Assembly (NCBI RefSeq): GCF_023715465.1
Contig: NZ_JAMBOE010000001.1
Coordinates: forward strand, 434,001 to 498,000
Reading direction: 5' to 3'
DNA: 64,000 bases
Source: Paenibacillus macerans
GTDB lineage: Bacteria > Bacillota > Bacilli > Paenibacillales > Paenibacillaceae
Of the stretch, positions 27,371-36,148 are shown piece by piece. Every line of letters begins with the position of its first letter. Within the stretch, counting starts at the first letter, position 1. The notes under the pieces were generated by a model, which was given only the letters and a program-made list of their open reading frames with translations, had not been told where the DNA came from and searched no databases. The translations under genes were made by a program, and so were the position numbers.

Positions 27371-28091
27371 GATGCGTCTCCTTTGTTCCAAGATGCAAGG
27401 CGGCAACCCCGCCGGTTAAAGGATACGCTTCGACCTTCGTTAAGCCGGTCTCCCGGAAAATTTGCGCGAGTTCCTCGCGGCCGGGAAATTGCATCAGGGA
27501 CTCCGGCAGCCATTTGTATTGTTCGTAGCGATTGGCTACCAGCTTGCCCAGCATCGGAAGTACTTTTTGAAAATAAACATAATAAATGCTCTTAAACGGC
27601 TGCCAGGTAGGCTTGGACGCCTCCAGACAAACGACCAGCCCGCCCGGCTTAACAACCCGTTTCATTTCCCGCAGCACCTGGCGCAGGTCCGGCACGTTGC
27701 GAAGGCCGAAGCCGATCGTGGCATAGTCAAACGAATCATCGGCAAACGGCAGCTCCATCGCATTGCCTTGAACCAGGTCAATCGTATGCTCCAAACGGCG
27801 CTCCTTAACTTTGCGGCGGCCGAATTCCAGCATATGGTCGCTGAAATCAAGCCCGGTAATCTTCCCGCCGCTCGTCTCGGCCATGCTGATCGTCCAGTCG
27901 CAAGTACCGCAGCACAAATCAATGGCCGTAGCCCCCGGCGGCATGTTCATTTTGGCCATCGTAAATTTGCGCCAAGCCTTATGACGTCCGAAGCTGATCA
28001 AATCGTTCATCATGTCATATTTCGGCGCAATATTCTCAAACACTTCATGTACGTATTGTTCCTTCGAGTCGGGTGACATCTGTCTCATCAA
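27363..28091 (-). CDS. menG: Demethylmenaquinone methyltransferase MenG (UbiE family)
   Basis: Final C-methylation step of menaquinone synthesis, SAM dependent. 242 residues. FENIAPKYDMMNDLISFGRHKAWRK is the UbiE/MenG signature 1 region. The SAM motif reads AIDLCCGTCDWTISMAE, then GLDFSDHMLEFGRRKV, and signature 2 is ATIGFGLRNVPDLRQVLREM. It needs only 1-7 nt of spacing to its neighbours, in an operon with hepS and mqnP. Confidence 0.95.
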   Translation of the reverse strand: MMRQMSPDSKEQYVHEVFENIAPKYDMMNDLISFGRHKAWRKFTMAKMNMPPGATAIDLCCGTCDWTISMAETSGGKITGLDFSDHMLEFGRRKVKERRLEHTIDLVQGNAMELPFADDSFDYATIGFGLRNVPDLRQVLREMKRVVKPGGLVVCLEASKPTWQPFKSIYYVYFQKVLPMLGKLVANRYEQYKWLPESLMQFPGREELAQIFRETGLTKVEAYPLTGGVAALHLGTKETHHV

Positions 28092-28097
28092 TAATAC

Positions 28098-28970
28098 CTA
28101 CCCTTCTTGCACGGAACGGCGCGCCGGGGATGAAGCGGCGATAAAAGGCTCAAGAATCGCTTTCAGCTCGCTTTGCGCCGTTTCCGTCCTGCATTCATGA
28201 AGCAGCGCCTGGACGCGTTCCACCGATTGGCGAAGCATGGACATCAGCTGTTCCTTCACGTTGTACTTGACGAGCAGAAGCGACCATTCCCGCTCCCCGA
28301 CCTTCCGCTCGGCAACCGATTCAAGTTCCTCGGCGCCACCGGTCTCCATGATTCGCAAAAAGGCGTACCCCTGATGGTCCCGCGGAAGCTCGCCGCTCGC
28401 TTTCATCTCGTCCAGCATCACTTCGCAGCGGCTTAATTCGGCCAGCAGGAGCCGCCATAAATTTTGCGCCGACTTGTCCAGCAGATGGGAGAAAGAAAGA
28501 AACAGCCCCATTTTGACATGGACGCATTCTTTCAAATACTCTTCCGCGGACAGCAGTTTTCGCTTGAGTTTGCTGTACAATTCGACCTTCAGGCGGTTCA
28601 CCTCGCAGATCGCCGTGCTCATGGACGAAACCATGCCGATTTCCCCGGCCTGAGCCAGCAGATCGTAAAACACGCCGCTGAAATAATCGCCCGCCAGCAC
28701 TTTGAGCTGACGCGAACGCATGGCGGAGGTTTCCTTCCCCGAGCGTTCCTCCAAATCGATCAGGTCGTGCGTATCCATGCCGAGCTGCACGAGAAAAGCG
28801 GCAAGCGCGCAGGTTTCGGCCGCATCCGCCGCCTGGCTCTGCCGGTCGTTTAAAAAGGCATAAAGCAAACGAACACGGGGCACCGGGAATTCCGGAAGCG
28901 CCGTGTGTGCTAAGATCATGTCATAGGAGACGTATTTTTTTGCCAATTCTGTTATGCGATAAGGTTTCAT
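28098..28970 (-). CDS. hepS: Heptaprenyl diphosphate synthase component I HepS
   Basis: Non-catalytic subunit that sets product length together with HepT. 290 residues, all helical, starting MKPYRITELAKKYVSYDMI. The block DTHDLIDLEERSGKETSAMRSRQLKVLAGDYFSG is typical of HepS. GGAGG lies 6 nt before the ATG; the 20-residue longer frame lacks this. First gene of the operon, 70 nt downstream of an extended -10 promoter. Confidence 0.88.
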   Translation of the reverse strand: MKPYRITELAKKYVSYDMILAHTALPEFPVPRVRLLYAFLNDRQSQAADAAETCALAAFLVQLGMDTHDLIDLEERSGKETSAMRSRQLKVLAGDYFSGVFYDLLAQAGEIGMVSSMSTAICEVNRLKVELYSKLKRKLLSAEEYLKECVHVKMGLFLSFSHLLDKSAQNLWRLLLAELSRCEVMLDEMKASGELPRDHQGYAFLRIMETGGAEELESVAERKVGEREWSLLLVKYNVKEQLMSMLRQSVERVQALLHECRTETAQSELKAILEPFIAASSPARRSVQEG

Positions 28971-29038
28971 CCTTTGCCTCCGTCCGAGCCGCTTGTTCTT
29001 TCCACGTTTCAAATTAAAAACAGGTCGCAATCTTGTAT

Positions 29039-29047
29039 ATTATATCA
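29039..29047 (-). promoter_or_regulatory. Extended -10 promoter upstream of hepS
   Basis: On the minus strand TGATATAAT, a perfect TATAAT with the TGn extension, about 70 nt before hepS. No convincing -35 was found at 16-18 nt. Confidence 0.45.
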
Positions 29048-29152
29048 CATGTTAATTCCCTGCGCACAGAGGTTGGACGCGTAAATCCCGCCAACCTGCT
29101 GAAGCGGCAATCCCGTCTTGGAAGCAAGCCGCCGGCGGAATGCGGCGGACGG

Positions 29153-29704
29153 TTAACGGACCGCCGGTTCGCGGAGGAAGCGCGACATCCACAGCTGCGT
29201 TTCCGTAACCTTTAGACGCTGCCTCAGGGCCGCGGACAGCTGACGGTCGCCCGTCTGCCGCAGTTCGGCCAAATCGGCCGTCCGCCAATCGCTGCGGCGG
29301 ACATCGGCGGCGAGAAGCAAATATTTCGTGCCGAGCCAGCGGTCTTCGGCATACAGCCGCAGCAGCAGTTGGTCGACGTTGCTCGTCCGCTCGAACGAAA
29401 ACGCGAGCATTTCCGCTAGCCCTTGGTAAATACGGTCGGCGCTGAAATCATCCTCGGTGACTTTAAGGTCCACGGATAAAATGCCTCCGGTCAAATCCAC
29501 CTTGCCGAGCGGCACCGGAAGATCCAGCGAAGAGAGACCATCCACCAAATTGTCGTTCGTTAATTCGGCCGGCTTCTGCCCGGCGAATACGGCGGCCGTA
29601 TGCGAAGGCGCTCCGCTTCGTTCACTTAACCACGAGACGGAAGCCAGCGCCGCCGCGCAGCCGAGCGTCAGCAGAGCCATTTTCATGAGCGGTGTATACT
29701 TCAT
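29153..29704 (-). CDS. Hypothetical exported protein
   Basis: 183 residues beginning MKYTPLMKMALLTLGCAAALAS, a signal peptide or single membrane anchor; the Cys in TLGC is not in a good lipobox. The rest is soluble with KVDLTGGILSVDLKVTEDDFSADRIYQGLAEMLAFSFERTSNVDQLLLRLY, resembling a GerMN/DUF-like alpha-beta domain, but no family can be named. AAAGGGGG lies upstream of the ATG. Lies between mtrB and hepS, where B. subtilis has no gene. Confidence 0.7.
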   Translation of the reverse strand: MKYTPLMKMALLTLGCAAALASVSWLSERSGAPSHTAAVFAGQKPAELTNDNLVDGLSSLDLPVPLGKVDLTGGILSVDLKVTEDDFSADRIYQGLAEMLAFSFERTSNVDQLLLRLYAEDRWLGTKYLLLAADVRRSDWRTADLAELRQTGDRQLSAALRQRLKVTETQLWMSRFLREPAVR

Positions 29705-29780
29705 GGGGCATCCCCCTTTGATATGCTCGGCCATTCGGCGCGAGGTTATCCGAGAACTCCTATACCCCATTGTACATAGA

Positions 29781-29801
29781 AAAAAAGCAGGCTATGCCTG
29801 C
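29781..29801 (-). terminator. Terminator after mtrB
   Basis: Stem GCAGGC/GCCTGC with a 3-nt loop, followed by seven T on the minus strand, 12 nt past the mtrB stop. Confidence 0.85.
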
Positions 29802-29812
29802 CGAAAGAAATT

Positions 29813-30067
29813 TCACTCTTCCGTATCGATCGTACCGTACTTCGTATAAACGATGGCCTTGCCGCGAATCTTCACCGCAGAGGTGTGATCCGTGAACTGG
29901 GCAATTAGCACTTCGCCCTTATCCAGTTTCTCGGTATGGTGGAAACGCGTATCTTTTCCCCGGGTCAGCCCGATTACGGTAACTCCCTGCTCCTTGGCTT
30001 TAATCACCCAATAATCCCCGCTGGCCGCGCCGTATTCATTTCCGCCTGCTTGCCCATGGTTATCCAT
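29813..30067 (-). CDS. mtrB: trp RNA-binding attenuation protein TRAP (MtrB)
   Basis: Forms an 11-subunit ring that, with bound tryptophan, wraps (G/U)AG repeats and stops trp expression. 84 residues. [20 protein letters not shown], then [22 protein letters not shown] and [17 protein letters not shown], follow B. subtilis MtrB closely. RNA-contact residues K37, K56 and R58 of B. subtilis correspond to K47, K66 and R68 here. It has about ten extra N-terminal residues (Gly/Asn/Ala-rich). The folE gene that precedes mtrB in B. subtilis is missing. Its target lies at 18489-18548. Confidence 0.95.
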   Translation of the reverse strand: MDNHGQAGGNEYGAASGDYWVIKAKEQGVTVIGLTRGKDTRFHHTEKLDKGEVLIAQFTDHTSAVKIRGKAIVYTKYGTIDTEE

Positions 30068-30128
30068 ATTTGCCGCGCCTCTCCCTTCAACTTATCTTTG
30101 TGCAATGCTTTGATTCATGTGAAAAGAA

Positions 30129-30163
30129 AAAGCCGTGAACGAGAAGCCCACGGTCTTTTTGTG
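30129..30163. terminator. Bidirectional-looking terminator after hup
   Basis: CCGTG/CACGG stem with flanking AAAAAG and CTTTTT on the two sides, between hup and mtrB. In the hup direction (minus strand) it ends CGGCTTTTTC. Confidence 0.6.
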
Positions 30164-30185
30164 CACGGAAGATATGTAGAAATCT

Positions 30186-30458
30186 TTATTTAATTCCGTC
30201 TTTGAGCGCTTTACCCGGCTTGAACGCAGGGATTTTGCTCGCAGGGATTTCGATTTCCTCTCCGGTTTGCGGGTTGCGGCCTTTACGCGCGGAACGTTCA
30301 CGGACTTCAAAGTTGCCGAAGCCTACCAGCTGAACTTTGTCTCCGTTCTGAAGCGCCGTAGAAATCGCTTCGAAAACAGCATCCACCGCTTTCGTCACAT
30401 CTTTCTTGGACAACTCCGTGCTTTCTGCTACTTGAGAAATCAAATCGGATTTGTTCAT
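30186..30458 (-). CDS. hup: DNA-binding protein HU
   Basis: Histone-like dimer that bends and packs DNA. 90 residues, exactly the family length. [20 protein letters not shown] leads, then [22 protein letters not shown] and the DNA-clamping arm [28 protein letters not shown]. Start at MNKSD, with the GGGAGGTG ribosome binding site a few bases upstream. Called hbs in B. subtilis, at the same chromosomal position upstream of mtrB. Confidence 0.96.
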   Translation of the reverse strand: MNKSDLISQVAESTELSKKDVTKAVDAVFEAISTALQNGDKVQLVGFGNFEVRERSARKGRNPQTGEEIEIPASKIPAFKPGKALKDGIK

Positions 30459-30610
30459 ATTTGATTCACCTCCCACTGTAGGAAAATAATACCTCTTGCT
30501 ATTTGTGTTTCCGTTTTACCGCAGAATATACGTAATTTTCGTATCCTATGCGTACAAATTCCCCTAAAAATGCCGAAATGGCACGCTCCAGAGGCGTTCG
30601 GAACAAATTT

Positions 30611-30639
30611 ATAGTAATACAGCCCATGCATAATTTCAA
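30611..30639 (-). promoter_or_regulatory. Predicted hup promoter
   Basis: Minus-strand TTGAAA (30634-30639) and TACTAT (30611-30616), 17-nt spacer, about 150 nt upstream of hup. The 308-nt gap 30459-30766 otherwise holds only the leader and the terminator at its right end. Confidence 0.5.
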
Positions 30640-30705
30640 GTGATTTCAAGGCGCGTAGGCGAATTTTCCGTTAACGGCCGGCATTTTCTCCCATTTTACA
30701 CGACA

Positions 30706-30754
30706 AAAAGCCTCTGAAGCATCCCGATTTGCGGTCTGACTTCAGAGGCTTTTT
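30706..30754. terminator. Terminator of the sugar porter gene (bidirectional)
   Basis: AAAAAGCCTCTGAAG and CTTCAGAGGCTTTTTT form a 13-bp stem around a 20-nt loop. On the minus strand it ends GCTTTTTG just past the transporter stop. Confidence 0.8.
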
Positions 30755-30766
30755 TCGAAAACAAGG

Positions 30767-32167
30767 TCATTTCCCGAGCCACATCTGTTCCATCTGTTCC
30801 AGTGATCTTCCCTTGGTTTCGGGAACCTTTCGCCATATGAAGATCACGACAAAAAGCGAGATGGCCCCGAATGTCCAGAAGGTAGTGGATGGACCGGCTG
30901 AACTAAGTAGAGGCGGGAACAACTGGGATACCAGATAGTCGCCGGCCCACAAAGCCATCGAAGCGATGGCGACCGCTTTGCCGCGAATGCGGTTCGGAAA
31001 AATCTCCGAGATCATCACCCATACGATCGGACCAAGCGATATAGCATAGGCGGCCACGTAGATCAAAATCATAATCAGCACGAGCGGTCCGGTGGTCAAA
31101 TCCATTTTGAAAGCGGCACCTATAATGATCAGGCACAAAGTCATTAACGAGGTGCCGATCAGCAGCAGGACTTTTCGTCCCGCTTTGTCGATCAGCCATA
31201 CGGATACGATGGTAAACATCACATTGATCAACCCGATCCAGATGGTCTGGGTCAAGGAGGCGTCCGTACCGAGTCCCATTCCTTTAAAAATAACCGGCGC
31301 GTAATACAAAATGGCGTTAATGCCGGTAATATGCTGCATAATAGCGAGCATGACACCGATAAAAAGAGCGGCCCGAATCCCGGGAGCAAACAATTGTTTG
31401 AATGAATCGCTTTCATTTTTAAACGATTCCTTGATTTCAAGCACTTCCTGTTTAGCGGCTTCTTCACCGTGAATTTTCAGCAGAATCGGCAGCGCCTCAT
31501 AGGGCCGGTTCTGTTTGATAAGCCATCTCGGGCTTTCAGGGATGAAGAACATCAAGAGCATAAAGACCAGTCCGGGAACGGCTCCCACGCCAAACATCCA
31601 GCGCCAGGCCGTTGCCACGCCCCAGGCTTCATCCCCCAGGCTGACGATCCACGAATTCTGAAAATAAACGAGGAAAATGCCCGTTACGATCGCCAGCTGA
31701 TTTAAAGCGACCAAACGGCCCCGGTATTTGGCGGGAGCGATCTCCGCGTTGTACACCGGGCAAATGGTGGAGGTGATGCCTATGCCGACGCCGCCGATCA
31801 TGCGAAAGATAATATACCCGGTAAATGTGTCTTGAAGCGCCGAGCCGATCGAGCCGACGACGAACAAAAATCCGGCGGCCAGCAATACCTTTTTTCTGCC
31901 GATCTTTTCGCTCAGATAACCGGACAAAGCCGCTCCCGTGACACTCCCGACAATCAGGCTTGACACCGCCCAGCCCACCTGAAACTCATTCAGCGAAAAA
32001 CGCTGCTGCAGGAAGTCAATGGCTCCCGAAACAACCGCGATATCAAACCCGAACAGGATGCCTCCGAGCGCGGCTACGATGGATACCAGCGTAACAAAAA
32101 GCATACTCTGTTTCTTCGGTTGAAGCGCTTTCTGCTCAGCGCTTTCAGACTTAATGACTACTGCCAT
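30767..32167 (-). CDS. MFS sugar:proton symporter (sugar porter family)
   Basis: 466 residues, twelve hydrophobic segments. Sugar-porter signatures: GGILFGFDIAVVSGAIDFL in TM1, SEKIGRKKVLLAAG and DKAGRKVLLLIG after TM2/TM8, MIGGVGIGITSTICPVYNAEIAPAKYRGRLVALNQL, PESPRWLIKQ, and the final PETKGRSLE. Similar to XylE/AraE/IolT-type importers; the sugar cannot be told. Start at MAVVIKSES with GGGAGGGGAG upstream. Lies downstream of a sugar-sensing three-component system that probably controls it. Confidence 0.93.
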   Translation of the reverse strand: MAVVIKSESAEQKALQPKKQSMLFVTLVSIVAALGGILFGFDIAVVSGAIDFLQQRFSLNEFQVGWAVSSLIVGSVTGAALSGYLSEKIGRKKVLLAAGFLFVVGSIGSALQDTFTGYIIFRMIGGVGIGITSTICPVYNAEIAPAKYRGRLVALNQLAIVTGIFLVYFQNSWIVSLGDEAWGVATAWRWMFGVGAVPGLVFMLLMFFIPESPRWLIKQNRPYEALPILLKIHGEEAAKQEVLEIKESFKNESDSFKQLFAPGIRAALFIGVMLAIMQHITGINAILYYAPVIFKGMGLGTDASLTQTIWIGLINVMFTIVSVWLIDKAGRKVLLLIGTSLMTLCLIIIGAAFKMDLTTGPLVLIMILIYVAAYAISLGPIVWVMISEIFPNRIRGKAVAIASMALWAGDYLVSQLFPPLLSSAGPSTTFWTFGAISLFVVIFIWRKVPETKGRSLEQMEQMWLGK

Positions 32168-32194
32168 TTTATCTCTCCCCTCCCGATTTCTAAA

Positions 32195-32238
32195 ACCTAA
32201 GTCCATTCTTCAAGGAAAAGTGTAGCATGCACTTAGGT
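32195..32238. promoter_or_regulatory. Possible regulator site upstream of the sugar porter
   Basis: ACCTAAGT (32195-32202) and ACTTAGGT (32231-32238) form an 8-bp inverted repeat 28 nt upstream of the transporter start, in the gap shared with the response regulator's terminator. A plausible binding site; inference only. Confidence 0.3.
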
Positions 32239-32353
32239 AAGGAAGGGGGGTTATCGTCTGCACTAAACAGACCTTTTCATGTACAATTTTGGCTATGACT
32301 CCGGAATTGCAGACGCAGAGGCTGAACCTAGCATTACTTTCACACTCTAGCTT

Positions 32354-32383
32354 AAAAAAATCCATGCCGGCGGCCGGCATGGA
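32354..32383 (-). terminator. Terminator of the three-component sensor operon
   Basis: TCCATGCCGG/CCGGCATGGA stem, 10 bp perfect, followed by seven T on the minus strand, 10 nt past the response regulator stop. Confidence 0.9.
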
Positions 32384-32392
32384 TGCATCGGT

Positions 32393-33733
32393 TTACTGCT
32401 TCTGGGCTTTGAATTCGGTAGGCGGGACGCCCGTAATCTTCTTAAACACGCGGCTAAAATAGTTTGGGTCCTTATAACCTACATCAAAGCAGACTTCCTT
32501 AAGGGTAAGGCTGCCGGCCTGAATCAGCGAAATGGCTTTATCAATCCGCAGCCGGGTTACGAAGTCGATGAACGTTTCCCCGTATTCCTGTTTAAAAATT
32601 TTGCTGAAGTAGTGTGGATTCAGATGGACGAAATCAGCCACTTCTTCCAGCGAAAGATCAGTGGTGAACCGTTCCTCGATATACATTTTCGCCCTGCCCA
32701 GCACAGTCAGTGTTTGGACCTCCCGCTGTTCACGCAACCGTTGCAGCGCCGACATGACGTAAGTCTGCTGATGGGTTCCTTTCGCCGCTTTGACGGGAAG
32801 CAAAGAAGCGTTTCCGGCCTCTGACGGCTGCAGTTCGTCAAAGTGGCAATAACCCTCGCCCTGCTTGTGCAGGGTGGAGGCAAAAACGGCTTCGAAATAG
32901 GACTTGCGGAACCCTTCCTCGCCGCTATGCAGCGATCCGATGCCAACGGCTGTCTGTATGCCAAACTGCTGCCGGGCAAGCTCGAGGAGCTGCTGGACAA
33001 GGCGCACGACCAACTGCCGCCAGCCATTTTCGCCGGTGGCAGGCGGCTTTCGTAAAAAAATGGCGATATGATGGTCGATCAAGGAGCTTATAAGGGAATT
33101 CGGGCCGTGTGTTTTTACATAGCTGCGGAAATGATCGTAAATTTTCTTTTTGTCCTGCTCGTCCGTATAGCTGTCAAAGGCGGCAACAATAGCACTTCCC
33201 CGGTCAAGCGGAAAGTCCAGCCATTCCGACAACTGGGAAGCGCTGGAGTCCGCCGTCTGGTCGACCATAAGCATTAAAGCCAACTCGTTTTCCGCGAGCG
33301 GCAGCAGCTGTGAGACTTTGTGCCTAAGCTCCAATTTTTCTTTACGTTCCTGCTTCTCACGCTCGATTTCTTCAATCAGCCGTTTTAGCGTACCGATGAC
33401 TATTTCCCGCTTCGCCGGCTTCAGGATATATTCCTTTACGCCCAAAGAGAGCGCCTCCCGGGCATAGGCAAAATAATCATATGCGGTGACGAGCACAAAT
33501 CGGGTATCCGGAAGACGCTCCTTTAATTCGCGAAGCGCTTCAAGTCCGCCGATTCCGGGCATATTGATATCCAGCAGGGCAATATGGGGACGGTATTCTT
33601 CCGCGCATTCGATCGCCAAGCGGCCATTGCCGGCATGAAAAAACCGGAATACCCCCGGCATGGCCCGTTCCACGGTCAATTCCAGGCCCTCCCTTTCCAA
33701 GGCCTCGTCATCCGCGATCAACAACCGATACAT
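32393..33733 (-). CDS. YesN-like response regulator with AraC-type DNA-binding domain
   Basis: 446 residues. The receiver domain (about 1-120) has RLLIADDEALEREGL, the phospho-acceptor Asp in IALLDINMPGIGG, VTAY and the KPAK lysine. A long middle domain follows, and the C-terminal AraC domain reads LSLEEVADFVHLNPHYFSKIFKQEYGETFIDFVTRLRIDKA and LKEVCFDVGYKDPNYFSRVFKK. Start ATG chosen inside the kinase gene's 3' end (26-nt overlap), with GGAGAG upstream; a GTG 12 nt earlier is also possible. Partner of the adjacent kinase. Confidence 0.92.
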   Translation of the reverse strand: MYRLLIADDEALEREGLELTVERAMPGVFRFFHAGNGRLAIECAEEYRPHIALLDINMPGIGGLEALRELKERLPDTRFVLVTAYDYFAYAREALSLGVKEYILKPAKREIVIGTLKRLIEEIEREKQERKEKLELRHKVSQLLPLAENELALMLMVDQTADSSASQLSEWLDFPLDRGSAIVAAFDSYTDEQDKKKIYDHFRSYVKTHGPNSLISSLIDHHIAIFLRKPPATGENGWRQLVVRLVQQLLELARQQFGIQTAVGIGSLHSGEEGFRKSYFEAVFASTLHKQGEGYCHFDELQPSEAGNASLLPVKAAKGTHQQTYVMSALQRLREQREVQTLTVLGRAKMYIEERFTTDLSLEEVADFVHLNPHYFSKIFKQEYGETFIDFVTRLRIDKAISLIQAGSLTLKEVCFDVGYKDPNYFSRVFKKITGVPPTEFKAQKQ

Positions 33734-35153
33734 CAGTCTGCTCACTCTCCATCCTGGCCGGAATTCGTATTGTTATGGCCGTGCCTTGTCCGGCATGACT
33801 GCTGATCTCAACCATTCCTTCCTTTCCGTAGAACAACTGCAGCCGCTTAAACACGTTTTGCATTCCCAGTCCCGTTGAACTGCCGCTTTCGGCTCCGCCT
33901 TCGAGACGGAGCACGGACAAGCGGGTTTCCTCCGGTATGCCCTTTCCGTTGTCCGAAATTTCAATTTGCACCTCCGCCCCCGCTCTCGATAACGCCAGCG
34001 TGATGACGGCTCCGGCCTCCATATCCTTTACACCGTGAAGAAAAGCGTTCTCAATGAGCGGCTGGATCGTCAGGGCCGGAATTTGCTGCTGCAGCACGGA
34101 AGCGTCATAGTGAAAATCAAAGCGAATTCTGTCCCGGAAGCGTGCCTGCTGGATGGTCACGTATTCGCGGATATGATCCAGTTCCTCCTGGAGAGTGACG
34201 GGCTTGTCCAGCTTTTGCAAACTGTACCGAAGCAGATTGGACAGCGAAACGGTCAGGTCGCTGGTCTTCTCCGCCCCTTCCAGGATCGCCAGTTGTGAGA
34301 GCGCATTTAAGGAATTGAACAGAAAGTGCGGATTAATTTGATTTTGCAGAGCTCTAAGCTCCAACTCCTTCACTAGCCGCCGCATTTCCAGACTCTGTTT
34401 GTCCTTCTCGATGAGGATGCTCAAATCGGCGGACATTTGCAAAATGGCGTCCGACAATACGCCCAATTCGTCACCCCGCCGCGGCTGGGGCTGGATATTC
34501 AGATCGCCTGTGGCGATCCGTTTCGCCAGTCCGACAAGCCGGCCGACAGGGCCGGTAATGCTGCGCGAGACCCAGATTGCAAGCATTCCCCCCATCAGTG
34601 CGTTCATGCCGAACAACGCCGCTCCAAGCCCGTTCATTCGCTCATTCTGCTTGCGGATGTTCTCGATGATCGGCCGGTAATAAGCCAGTTCGGCATCGAT
34701 CAGCCGCTGACCCTCCTCGTGGATATAGCCGACGGTTTTCTCCGCTTCAATATAGTGTTCAAAAGCCGCCCCGGGGTCCTGCGTATTTGCGTCCGCAACT
34801 GCGGCTTGTTTCTGTTCGAGAAATGTGGCCAGCAAATTTATGTAATCCTCCTCGGAGAAAGAAGAATCGGCCGTACCGGAGACCTCCTGGATTCTGCCTT
34901 TCAACTGCATCAATTGGCGTTCTGCCGAGCCTTGTACAGCCTTATCGTCGCTCGGGTTAAGCAGATAAGCGTATAGGAGCTTTAAGTTGCTCCCCGCCGC
35001 TTCCGAGGTTTGCTCGATGAGCAAAATGCGGCCAAGCATTTCGTCGTAGCTCTGTTGTACGACCTTTCCGCTTTGAAAAACAAAATAAGCGATGAAATTG
35101 GCGAACACAACCAGGAGCGGGATGAACAGAAGCAGCTTCATTCTGATCGTCAT
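33708..35153 (-). CDS. YesM/LytS-like sensor histidine kinase
   Basis: 481 residues. TM1 at about 5-28, an extracytoplasmic helical region to about 165, TM2 at about 170-195 (LFGMNALMGGMLAIWVSRSITGPV), and a HAMP domain to about 250. The His_kinase domain has the phospho-acceptor in LQNQINPHFLFNSLNALSQL, and the ATPase has N and G boxes (PLIENAFLHGV, ISDNGKGIPEE, GLGMQNVFKRL). Its ATG overlaps the stop of the sugar-binding protein gene (ATGA). Probably senses through that protein. Confidence 0.92.
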   Translation of the reverse strand: MTIRMKLLLFIPLLVVFANFIAYFVFQSGKVVQQSYDEMLGRILLIEQTSEAAGSNLKLLYAYLLNPSDDKAVQGSAERQLMQLKGRIQEVSGTADSSFSEEDYINLLATFLEQKQAAVADANTQDPGAAFEHYIEAEKTVGYIHEEGQRLIDAELAYYRPIIENIRKQNERMNGLGAALFGMNALMGGMLAIWVSRSITGPVGRLVGLAKRIATGDLNIQPQPRRGDELGVLSDAILQMSADLSILIEKDKQSLEMRRLVKELELRALQNQINPHFLFNSLNALSQLAILEGAEKTSDLTVSLSNLLRYSLQKLDKPVTLQEELDHIREYVTIQQARFRDRIRFDFHYDASVLQQQIPALTIQPLIENAFLHGVKDMEAGAVITLALSRAGAEVQIEISDNGKGIPEETRLSVLRLEGGAESGSSTGLGMQNVFKRLQLFYGKEGMVEISSHAGQGTAITIRIPARMESEQTDVSVVDRG

Positions 35154-36148
35154 CGTCCGCCATCTCCGGACGTTTTGTCGGAAGAATCCGCATGTACTTC
35201 ATATACCCTGGTGTATGTTAATTTCTGGGGTTCTTTCCCCTCTAAATAATCATTCAGCCGTTTTATGGCCATTGCCCCCATTTCCACGGGCTGCTGGACA
35301 ATCGTCAGTTCAATTTGGTTATCTCCGACGGCTTTCAGCGTCTCGGCCATATCGTCGAAAGCGAAAATGTGCAGATTCCTCGAGCCGATCCGCTCCGAGG
35401 CTTCCAGAATACCAGGGCCGTCCAACGCGCTGAATCCAACCATGTAGCCGATCTCCGGATAGCGGACGAGCATGTTCTGAGCTTGCTGGGTTGCCTGAAG
35501 CCGCGAAATATCCGAGGAACGGATCTCCACAATGCGCAGCCCGGGATAACGGCCGATCACGGAACGAAAGCCGGCAAGCCTGAGCCGCTGGTTCTCGACC
35601 CGCTCGTTGCTGATCACAACTCCAATGTCGCCACGCTCCCCGGAAGCCTTCGCCACCAGCTCGCCCATCCGCCTTCCGGCCCCTTCGTTATCCGTTCCAA
35701 CGTAAGCCAGCCTTCGGGAGTCCGGCTCATCCGTATCGATCGTGATGACAGGTATGCCAAGTCCCGCCGCTTTGTCGATTAATTGGCGATACTCCGGATC
35801 ATTTATGCCTTGAACCAGGATGGCGTCCGCCTTGGCGGCGATCGCTTTATCCAGCAGTTTGATCTGCTCGGACGGATTAATGCGGCCCGGTCCGATATAA
35901 TCGAGCCGCATCCTGTACTGTTCCGCTTCCTTTCGGGCTCCTTGTTCGATGGATCGCCAGAAAAAATTGTCCAATTCCTGCGATATCAAGACCACTTTTG
36001 TTTCCGAACCTCCCCCTTTAGGTGAAACCGCCTTCAATTGTTCGGCAAATTGGTGAATTTGCAGAGAAGACAACGTGAATTGCAACAGCAGCCAGGCAAA
36101 TGGCAGGAAGACGGGGATCAGGATAAATGTCCATTTACGGTTTGACAT
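35150..36148 (-). CDS. Membrane-anchored sugar-binding protein (periplasmic-binding type I)
   Basis: 332 residues. One N-terminal membrane anchor (KWTFILIPVFLPFAWLLLQF) with no lipobox, then a RbsB/Peripla_BP_4 fold: TKVVLISQELDNFFWRSIEQGARKEAE, ADAILVQGINDPEYRQLIDKAAGLGIPVITIDTD, RRLAYVGTDNEGAG, and FAFDDMAETLKAV. Not next to ABC transporter genes; it sits at the head of a kinase/regulator operon, like the XylFII-LytS-type three-component systems of clostridia. It likely presents bound sugar to the kinase. Confidence 0.88.
   Translation of the reverse strand: MSNRKWTFILIPVFLPFAWLLLQFTLSSLQIHQFAEQLKAVSPKGGGSETKVVLISQELDNFFWRSIEQGARKEAEQYRMRLDYIGPGRINPSEQIKLLDKAIAAKADAILVQGINDPEYRQLIDKAAGLGIPVITIDTDEPDSRRLAYVGTDNEGAGRRMGELVAKASGERGDIGVVISNERVENQRLRLAGFRSVIGRYPGLRIVEIRSSDISRLQATQQAQNMLVRYPEIGYMVGFSALDGPGILEASERIGSRNLHIFAFDDMAETLKAVGDNQIELTIVQQPVEMGAMAIKRLNDYLEGKEPQKLTYTRVYEVHADSSDKTSGDGGR

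Noticed and set aside
30611-30766. Extra small gene between hup and the sugar porter
   Set aside because: Only the hup promoter, leader and a terminator hairpin are visible; short frames there lack ribosome binding sites.
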